From Haloarculaceae archaeon (GTDB taxonomy: Archaea; Halobacteriota; Halobacteria; Halobacteriales; Haloarculaceae): a stretch of DNA of 18,415 nt. The stretch is from NCBI GenBank assembly GCA_018609945.1, contig JAHENO010000201.1:1-18415 (forward strand), given 5' to 3'. Of the stretch, positions 12,829 through 18,415 are shown piece by piece (position 1 is the first letter of the stretch; every line of letters starts with the position of its first letter). The notes beneath the pieces are model-generated. The model was not told where the DNA came from. It did no database searches and saw only the letters and a list, made by a program, of their open reading frames with translations. Position numbers and translations under genes: made by a program.

Positions 12829-14892
12829 ATGGCGGCACCGTGGGCTGATCCCGCCGGCCTGGCGTATCTCGGTCTGTTTTCGATCAGCGGGGTGGCCTGT
12901 CTGCTCCTGATTCCACGGGCTGGAACGTTCGACGACCCCGACATCCAGACCGGGATGGCCTGGTTGCTGGGGACGGCCGGTGCCTGGGCGGTCGCCAAGA
13001 CGGCGTTCTTCCTCGTTCCCGACCCGTTCCGGGAACCCGCCTACACCATCGGACTCATCTTCGGGTTCGCGACCGTCTGGGCGTGGCTGTACTTCTGTTC
13101 GGCGTACACCGGGCGGTCGTTTCACAGGAACACGACGCTGCGCCGGCTCGGGGCCGGTGTCTTTCTCGCTGTGACACTGGTCAAGGTGACGAACCCGCTA
13201 CATCGGTTGTATTTCACGACGAGCGAGGCGACGACCCCGTTTCGCCACCTGGCAATCGAGCACGGGCTGTTCCACTGGGCCGCAACCGGGCTGGCGTACG
13301 TGCTCGCGGCCGTGGGATTGTTTATGGTCTTCGAACTGTACGTCCAGTCGGGATACGACGCCCGGCCCCTCGGTGTGCTGACGGCGATGCTCGGGCTGCC
13401 GGTCGTCGTCGACGTCGTCGCGATTGCGACGCCGCAGCTGATAGACGTGATTTACGCCCCGATCGGCGTCGCGGTCTTCGCCGTCGGGACCCTGTTCGTG
13501 TTCGGGCCGCGCTTCCTGGCGGTCCGGACCACTGCTGGGAGCGAGGCTCCGTCGGTGTTTCTGGACAGCAGCGGTCGGATCCGGGATTACTCGCCGGCAG
13601 CGACGAGCGCGTTCCCGTCGCTTGCGGGGGCGACCGGTGACCGCCTCGAGGACGCCCTCCCGGAGGTGGCAGCCACCCTCGAGTCCGACGACCGGATCCT
13701 CGAGCGCGACAGCGGCGAACAGACCCAGTACTACCTCGTCTCCGCGGACTCGAGCGGCGTCGGCGGGTCAACAGCGCGGGTGGTGACTCTCACCGACGTG
13801 ACGGCGATCGAACGGCAACGGCGGCAGCTGAGCCAGCGGGAGCGCGAACTCGACGAGCGGAACGAACTCTACCGGGCAGTCATCGCCGCGAGTTTCGCCT
13901 TCGTCTTCCGGATCGACCTCGACGAACGAGCGTTCACCTTCGTGTCCCCGTCCGTCGAGGAGTTTCTGGGCTACACCGCCGACGAACTCGAGGGCGGGCC
14001 CATCAGCGTCGTCATGCCCGACGAACAGACGACCGGGCTGGCCCGGGAGTACCTCGATCAGGTCGCGGACGGGGAGGCACTCCAGATACGGGATTTCCCG
14101 CTACAGAACCGCGACGGGGGGACAGTGTACACCGACATCCGGGTCGTCCCGATATACGACCCGGGCGTCTCGGAGGAGGCGCAAACCGCCGACGACATCG
14201 TCGGTGCCCAGACGATGGTCCGGGACGCGACCGAGCGGCGGCGACGGGAGGGACTCATCAGCGTCATCAACCGCGTGTTGCGCCACAACGTCAGAAACGA
14301 ACTCAGCGTGATCAACGGGTACGCCGAGATGCTGGCGGCAGACCTCGACGGTGACGCGGCGTCGAAGGCCAACCGGATCGTCGAAACCGCCGACAGGCTG
14401 CTCGACCTCACCGAGTCGGCCCGCGAAATCGAGGCGAACCGGAACCAGTCACCGGACGTGGAGCCCGTCGACCTCGTTCCGATCGTCGAGGAATCCGTTC
14501 GGCAACTCCGGGAGCGGTATCCGGACGCGTCGGTGACGGTCGAGAGCCCGGAGACGGCCGTCGTGCAGGCACTGCCACGCGTGGAGACGGCCCTGTGGGA
14601 ACTCCTCGACAACGCCGCAAAGCACGGCGGTGAGCGGCCGTCTGTCGAGGTCGCGGTGAGGGAAACCGACGACGGGATACTGATCGCGATCGCGGACGAC
14701 GGGCCGGGACTGCCCGAGAGCGAACGGCAGGTGCTGGCGACCGGTGCAGAGGAACCACTCGTTCACGGCCAGGGACTGGGCCTGTGGCTGGCCTACTGGC
14801 TGATCGGGAATTTCGACGGCGAGATCGATATCCCGGAGCACCGACAGGGAACGACAGTCGAGGTGCGGCTCCCGAAGTCGCCGGCCGCGTGA
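12829..14892 (+). CDS. Membrane sensor histidine kinase, 7TM-PAS-PAS-HisKA-HATPase
   Basis: This 687-residue protein starts with a seven-helix sensor module (about 8-232) of the HisKA_7TM type, recognisable by NPLHRLYF (122-129). A degenerate PAS-like domain (about 240-327) and a short coiled coil (328-349) follow. A second, clearer PAS domain covers about 345-470, with FVSPSVEEFLGYTADEL (371-387). The haloarchaeal H-box is VLRHNVRNELSVINGYAE, with phospho-acceptor His486. The ATPase domain has ELLDNAAKH (Asn595), ADDGPGLPE (622-630) and GQGLGLWLAYWL (647-658). All catalytic boxes are intact. It should sense a signal at or within the membrane and pass phosphate to a response regulator. No receiver-domain gene is adjacent, so it is an orphan kinase; the partner is encoded elsewhere. 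The start is supported by the TATA box at 12793-12800. Confidence 0.93.
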   Translation: MAAPWADPAGLAYLGLFSISGVACLLLIPRAGTFDDPDIQTGMAWLLGTAGAWAVAKTAFFLVPDPFREPAYTIGLIFGFATVWAWLYFCSAYTGRSFHRNTTLRRLGAGVFLAVTLVKVTNPLHRLYFTTSEATTPFRHLAIEHGLFHWAATGLAYVLAAVGLFMVFELYVQSGYDARPLGVLTAMLGLPVVVDVVAIATPQLIDVIYAPIGVAVFAVGTLFVFGPRFLAVRTTAGSEAPSVFLDSSGRIRDYSPAATSAFPSLAGATGDRLEDALPEVAATLESDDRILERDSGEQTQYYLVSADSSGVGGSTARVVTLTDVTAIERQRRQLSQRERELDERNELYRAVIAASFAFVFRIDLDERAFTFVSPSVEEFLGYTADELEGGPISVVMPDEQTTGLAREYLDQVADGEALQIRDFPLQNRDGGTVYTDIRVVPIYDPGVSEEAQTADDIVGAQTMVRDATERRRREGLISVINRVLRHNVRNELSVINGYAEMLAADLDGDAASKANRIVETADRLLDLTESAREIEANRNQSPDVEPVDLVPIVEESVRQLRERYPDASVTVESPETAVVQALPRVETALWELLDNAAKHGGERPSVEVAVRETDDGILIAIADDGPGLPESERQVLATGAEEPLVHGQGLGLWLAYWLIGNFDGEIDIPEHRQGTTVEVRLPKSPAA

Positions 14893-15192
14893 CAATGACT
14901 GCTGTAGTTCGTTTACCGGATCGTCCGCACGACGTCGTGCGGTCAACCTGGAAAATAGTTACAGCAGCCATCATGAACCCTCTGCGTGTCGGATCGCCGC
15001 GACGCGCGGCAATTCTGGCGGCGGGACTACGCTACCAACTTCGCAATCGAAAACGCTTATGTACACAAGTACCTCACATAGTGGACAAGTTAAATTGACT
15101 TCGGGACGAGTACATTCTCGGGTTTGCGTCCCGGGCCGGCGGCCGGTGGCCCGGGACCGGGGCCGCCAGTGCGCTGGAACTCCGTGTGACCT
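14893..15192. other. Gene-free interval with palindrome and AT-rich promoter
   Basis: About 300 bases without a credible gene. It contains the perfect 18-bp palindrome at 14925-14942. A promoter-like AT-rich stretch (15046-15108) has the TATA-like cttatgta at 15056-15063 and two acaagt words (15065-15070 and 15085-15090). A GC-rich stretch (15131-15170) follows that may fold in the mRNA leader. The next gene would have a leader of about 100 bases. Confidence 0.5.
14925..14942. repeat. Perfect 18-bp palindrome after the kinase gene
   Basis: The sequence ccgcacgacgtcgtgcgg is its own reverse complement and lies 33 bases past the kinase stop codon. It could be a terminator stem (no T-run follows) or a binding site for a dimeric regulator acting on the downstream promoter. 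Confidence 0.55.
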
Positions 15193-16734
15193 ATGTCGGT
15201 GGAGTGTCTTCTGGGGGCCACCGAACGAAACATGAGTCGTCCGCCGACCGGGACCGTCGTGCGGTACGTGCGGCGGCTCGACCGGCAGGAGTTGACGGCA
15301 CTGCTCGTGGCCCTCTATCGCGAGAGTGGCCACGACGTGCGCGTCAGCGAGGGGATGGTGATCGCTCGCCGGGGGGAGTCGACGACGGTCCTGCTCCCCG
15401 TTGCGGGACAGCAGGACGACCCACCGGTCGGGGGCGAGCGGGCGGTGTCCGCGGTCGTGACGACGGGTGACGGCAGCGGTCGGGCGCGGGACCTCTCAGA
15501 ACAGTTGGGTGCGGACCTCCGGACGGCCGCCGACCTGGTCGAGATGCTCTTCTACGCGGTCGACCGGGAGGCGACTGTCCGGCTCTGCGAGGAGTTTCTC
15601 GGTCGGCCGCCCGGAGCGATGCGAGCCCCGCCGGTCCGGCGTCTCCGGAACCGGCTGGCCGCGCTCGGAACGAATCCCCCGGTCAGGGCTCTCGGAGTCG
15701 TGCTGGTCCTCGCTGTCTGTGTCGCGACCGTCGCAGTGGCTCTGCCCGCGTCCCCGGAGGGGTCGTCGGTCGACGGGACACCCACGCCAGATGGGCCACC
15801 CGGAACTGCCGACACCTCTCCGACGCCGGTCGGGGAGTCACCCGGTTCGGGCGAGCCCACACCCACGCCGTCGCGGCCGCCTGGCGTGGGTTCCGACGGG
15901 AGCGTCGACGTCTGGACCCTCGCGGTGGCGCACCGCCGCGTGTTGCGCACGACGGATTTCAGACTCGAACGGCGCTACACCGGCCCGGAAGTCGAGCGCG
16001 GAACGGTCGTCGGTAACCGAACGAGCCAGTATCAGCTGGTCGCAGTCAGCGACGGGACCCACTTCGCCCGCTGGCGGACGGCTCGCTGTGACGGCCCCGA
16101 GACGGCCAGAGAGCGCTACTTCGACGGCACCCGGCTCTACGAGGTCCGCTACAACGGAACCGACAGGACTGCCGGCCGCATCTCGCTGGAGGGAAACGAG
16201 ATCTATCCGCGGGCGGCCGAAACCAGCGCCACGGTGGTGCGCCGACATCTCGACGCGCCAACCGTCACCGCCCGCCCGGTCCCCGACGACTCGACAGGCA
16301 GATACAGGATCGTCGCCAGGGGACGGCCCGCGGACATGCTCCTCCCGCCGGCGACCAACTACACGGCCCGGGCTCTCGTTCGTCCGTCGGGTGTCGTGGA
16401 GCGACTCCGGGTCACCTACCGGACCGACGGACGGGAGGTGAACGCGTCGCTGTCCCACTCGTTCGTGTTCGAACCGCCCGACGTCCCGCCGTGGTACCGG
16501 GAACTGGCCGACACGTCCGACGGGAACGGCACGGTCGGGGCTGACGGGGGGGACGTCACCGGAACGCCCTTCTCCGAGCAGATCGAGACTGTCGCGGAAA
16601 CGGAGACGAAGACGTGTGGGGAGCCGACGGGCTCGAACGAATCCCTGAAGACGGTGCCCGCTCTGGACTGCTGTCGTTCGGTGCCGGGCAGAGCGCGTGC
16701 GACCCGCCTCGAAAACGGCGCCAGCAATCCGTAG
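15193..16734 (+). CDS. Single-pass membrane protein: endonuclease-fold-like N-domain, Thr-Pro linker, external domain
   Basis: A 513-residue protein that I cannot assign to a named family. The cytoplasmic N-domain (about 25-140) has a pattern reminiscent of the Mrr/RecB restriction-endonuclease fold: helix, then GHDVRV, strands GMVIARRGESTTVLLPV, then AVSAVVTTG and ARDLSEQLGADLRTAADLVEMLF. The D...(E/Q)xK catalytic residues are absent, so it would be inactive. A membrane helix (about 165-184) leads to a Pro/Thr-rich linker (195-230) and an outside domain (about 236-435) with sequons at Asn275, Asn321, Asn389 and Asn417, loosely like haloarchaeal LolA-like lipoprotein domains. The last 75 residues are low in structure, with three unusual Cys. 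The start is uncertain: the ATG at 15232 (MSRPPTGTVVRY) is a good alternative, because the first 13 codons have poor third-position GC. It probably has its own promoter near 15056. Confidence 0.78.
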   Translation: MSVECLLGATERNMSRPPTGTVVRYVRRLDRQELTALLVALYRESGHDVRVSEGMVIARRGESTTVLLPVAGQQDDPPVGGERAVSAVVTTGDGSGRARDLSEQLGADLRTAADLVEMLFYAVDREATVRLCEEFLGRPPGAMRAPPVRRLRNRLAALGTNPPVRALGVVLVLAVCVATVAVALPASPEGSSVDGTPTPDGPPGTADTSPTPVGESPGSGEPTPTPSRPPGVGSDGSVDVWTLAVAHRRVLRTTDFRLERRYTGPEVERGTVVGNRTSQYQLVAVSDGTHFARWRTARCDGPETARERYFDGTRLYEVRYNGTDRTAGRISLEGNEIYPRAAETSATVVRRHLDAPTVTARPVPDDSTGRYRIVARGRPADMLLPPATNYTARALVRPSGVVERLRVTYRTDGREVNASLSHSFVFEPPDVPPWYRELADTSDGNGTVGADGGDVTGTPFSEQIETVAETETKTCGEPTGSNESLKTVPALDCCRSVPGRARATRLENGASNP

Positions 16735-16757
16735 CGTGGTCTCGCGGGCACCCAACG

Positions 16758-16764
16758 CTTACAA
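16758..16764 (+). promoter_or_regulatory. TATA-like element of the short Usp / FGGY kinase unit
   Basis: The sequence gcttaca lies 24-30 bases before the ATG at 16788. It supports transcription of the two following genes together. Confidence 0.45.
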
Positions 16765-16787
16765 GCACGACACGCGAACGCGGCCCC

Positions 16788-16997
16788 ATGGCGCTTGAAA
16801 CGATTCTCCTCGCCGTCGGCGGTGACGACAGCGGGACAGCCGACAGGAGAGCCGAGGCGGTCGGCGAGGACCTGGGCGCCGACCACGTCATCGTCGACGG
16901 GTGGGATCGCTCGCCCGTCGGGAACGCCGTCGTCGGGTCGCCGGCCCGGACCGGATTGCGGAACGCCCCCTGGGTCACGCCCGTCACGCAGGACTGA
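16788..16997 (+). CDS. Shortened universal stress protein (69 residues, middle missing)
   Basis: The N-terminus MALETILLAVGGDD and helix ADRRAEAV match the first strand and helix of haloarchaeal Usp proteins. The sequence then jumps to what looks like the Usp C-terminal half: ADHVIVDGWDRSPVGNAVVG (31-50) resembles the usual ADHVVVGGRRRSPTGKAVFG, and LRNAPWVTPVTQD (57-69) the last strand. About 70 central residues of a normal 140-residue Usp are absent with the frame kept. It is either a pseudogene made by an in-frame deletion or a functional mini-Usp. The TATA-like box at 16758-16764 is well spaced, so it may still be expressed. It ends 6 bases before the FGGY kinase ATG, suggesting cotranscription. 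The ATP-binding glycine motif is incomplete. Confidence 0.7.
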   Translation: MALETILLAVGGDDSGTADRRAEAVGEDLGADHVIVDGWDRSPVGNAVVGSPARTGLRNAPWVTPVTQD

Positions 16998-17003
16998 GAT
17001 GTC

Positions 17004-18415
17004 ATGACCGACCTCCTGCTGGGGATCGACGCGGGCACGACGAACATCAAGGCCGTGGCGATGACCGCCGACGGCGAGGAACGCCACCGGTGTGCCGCGT
17101 CGAACCCCGTCGAGCGGCCGTGCCCGACGTGGGCCGAACAGGACATGGAGACGACGTGGGCCCGCACGCGGGAGGTCGTCGGCGAGGTGACCGGGTCGCT
17201 CGACGCCGAGGAATCCATCGCGGCGGTCGGCGTCACCGGACAGGGGGGTGGCTGCTGGCTCGTCGGCGAAACAGCGGCGGCCCGGAACGCGATCCTCTGG
17301 ACCGACGGGCGGGCGGGTGACATCGTCGCGGCGTGGAACGAGGACGGCACCGCCGAGGCCCTCTTCGAGCAGTTCGGGTACGGCGTCTTCGCCGGACAGG
17401 CGCTCCCGATCCTGTGCTGGCTGTACGACCACGAACCCGAGGCCCTCGACCGGGCGGAGGCCCTGGTCAAGGCGAAAGACTGGCTCAAGTACCGGCTCAC
17501 GGGCGAGCTGGCGAGCGACCCGACCGACATGTCGCTGGCACACTTCGAGCCCGTGGCCTCGACCTTCGCCGAGGAACTCCCCGACGGCGTGTCGGTCCCG
17601 CAGCCGCTGCTCGCGGACCTCGAACCGCAGGTGCAGTCACCGACGGACACCGCAGGAACGGTGACGCCGGCGGCCGCCGAGGCGACCGGCCTCCCCGAGG
17701 GGGTGCCCGTGGTCGCGGGAATGTTCGACGTCGCCGCCACGTCCGTCGGCAGTGGCTGTGTCACCGCGGGCGCGACGTCCGTCATCGCCGGCACCACGCT
17801 CCAGTTTCAGCGCGTCATGGACGCCCCGCGCGTCGAGCCGCCGCCAGTGGGGTACACCCTCGACCTGGGCGTCGCGGGACGGGGCCTCCGGACGATGGGT
17901 GCGATGACGGGTACCCCGAACCTCGACTGGGCGCGGGAGACGCTGGCCGACGACGCACCGTTCGCGGAGGTCGAGGCAGCCGCCCGGGACGTTCCACCCG
18001 GGTCCGGGGGGCTCCTGTACCTGCCCTACCTCAGCGACTCCGGGGAGAAGGCGCCGTTCGTCGAACCGGCCGCGAGGGCGGGGTTCGTCGGCCTGGAGCC
18101 GGCTCACGACCGCGCGCACCTGCTCCGGGCGGTCTACGAGGGACTGGCGATGTCGATACGGGACTGTGCCGAACACGTCCGGGGGGCGAACGAACGGGTC
18201 CACCTCAGCGGCGGCGGGTCGCGCTCGTCGCTGCTCGCCCAGGTGTTCGCGGACGCGCTGGACGCCACGGTCGCCATACCGGCGGGGGAAGAACTCGGCG
18301 CACTCGGCGTGGCTGCCATCGCGGGCGTCGGGGTCGGGACCTATCCCGACCTGGAGACGGCGGCCGCCGAGACGGTCACGGTCGCGGACCGGTACGAGCC
18401 ACGGCCGGCAGCCAC
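17004..18415 (+). CDS. FGGY-family carbohydrate kinase (partial at right edge)
   Basis: The 470 visible residues belong to the FGGY kinases, which phosphorylate sugars or polyols with ATP in the cytoplasm. Motifs in order: phosphate-1 loop GIDAGTTNIKA (7-17), WAEQD (43-47), GVTGQGGGCWLVG (76-88), RNAILWTDGRA (94-104), KAKDWLKYRLTGE (156-168), catalytic-base region GMFDVAA (Asp242), IAGTTLQ (261-267), GLLYLPYLSDSGEKAP (336-351) and the adenosine motif HLSGGGSRSSLLAQVFADAL (400-419). Family length is about 490-510, so only a few dozen residues are cut off. The TGQGxGxWL form is seen in L-xylulose/pentulose and related polyol kinases, and is unlike glycerol kinase, but the substrate is not fixed by sequence. 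The ATG at 17004 lies 6 bases after the short Usp stop. Confidence 0.92.
   Translation, partial: MTDLLLGIDAGTTNIKAVAMTADGEERHRCAASNPVERPCPTWAEQDMETTWARTREVVGEVTGSLDAEESIAAVGVTGQGGGCWLVGETAAARNAILWTDGRAGDIVAAWNEDGTAEALFEQFGYGVFAGQALPILCWLYDHEPEALDRAEALVKAKDWLKYRLTGELASDPTDMSLAHFEPVASTFAEELPDGVSVPQPLLADLEPQVQSPTDTAGTVTPAAAEATGLPEGVPVVAGMFDVAATSVGSGCVTAGATSVIAGTTLQFQRVMDAPRVEPPPVGYTLDLGVAGRGLRTMGAMTGTPNLDWARETLADDAPFAEVEAAARDVPPGSGGLLYLPYLSDSGEKAPFVEPAARAGFVGLEPAHDRAHLLRAVYEGLAMSIRDCAEHVRGANERVHLSGGGSRSSLLAQVFADALDATVAIPAGEELGALGVAAIAGVGVGTYPDLETAAAETVTVADRYEPRPAA

Overview
The window reads as chromosomal DNA of a halophilic archaeon (class Halobacteria). The coding frames are very GC-rich at third codon positions and the proteins are strongly acidic. 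Many genes have a TATA-like box about 25-35 bases before the start codon and no Shine-Dalgarno site, the mark of leaderless haloarchaeal transcripts. Several protein types are also typical of haloarchaea: a sensor kinase with the RHNVRNEL H-box, a membrane-bound winged-helix protein with a Thr-Pro stalk, a leaderless 43-residue membrane protein, and a ZnT9-like cation transporter. I cannot name the species. No rRNA, tRNA, CRISPR array, transposase or phage gene was seen. Layout, left to right: the 5' part of isocitrate lyase (glyoxylate bypass) runs off the left edge and is divergent from a MaoC-type hydratase. A roughly 0.7 kb non-coding block with nested inverted repeats (1589-2285) follows. 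Then come a fumarylacetoacetate hydrolase (FAH)-family protein and a CDF cation transporter on the minus strand, a small metallophosphoesterase on the plus strand and a universal stress protein on the minus strand. From 5.5 to 7.4 kb two minus-strand genes encode envelope proteins: a twice-anchored hypothetical protein with an outside domain, and a winged-helix protein with two membrane helices and a long Thr-Pro stalk. A 43-residue membrane protein and an M29 aminopeptidase follow. A weakly coding stretch (8.8-9.47 kb) carries one candidate 38-residue Arg-rich ORF. Next are a GIY-YIG/DUF123 nuclease-like protein and thiM, then a convergent PrsW-type membrane protease. Divergent from that is an FAH-family enzyme of the 2-keto-3-deoxy-pentonate dehydratase type. 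The right third holds a 7TM-PAS-PAS histidine kinase with no adjacent response regulator, a membrane protein that looks like a degenerate restriction-endonuclease fold joined through a Thr-Pro linker to an outside domain, a 69-residue universal stress protein that appears to have lost its middle, and an FGGY carbohydrate kinase cut by the right edge. The genes do not form one pathway: most are single transcription units with their own promoter. Plausible functional links are GIY-YIG gene to thiM (26-base gap, same strand), short Usp to FGGY kinase (6-base gap), and a loose carbon-metabolism theme (isocitrate lyase, MaoC hydratase, pentonate-type dehydratase, sugar kinase). I found no clear defence island or wholly new multigene system. 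The best candidates for something undescribed are the nested-repeat block, the single-chain transmembrane winged-helix protein, the endonuclease-like membrane protein, the shortened Usp, and an FAH subfamily lacking canonical metal and catalytic residues.
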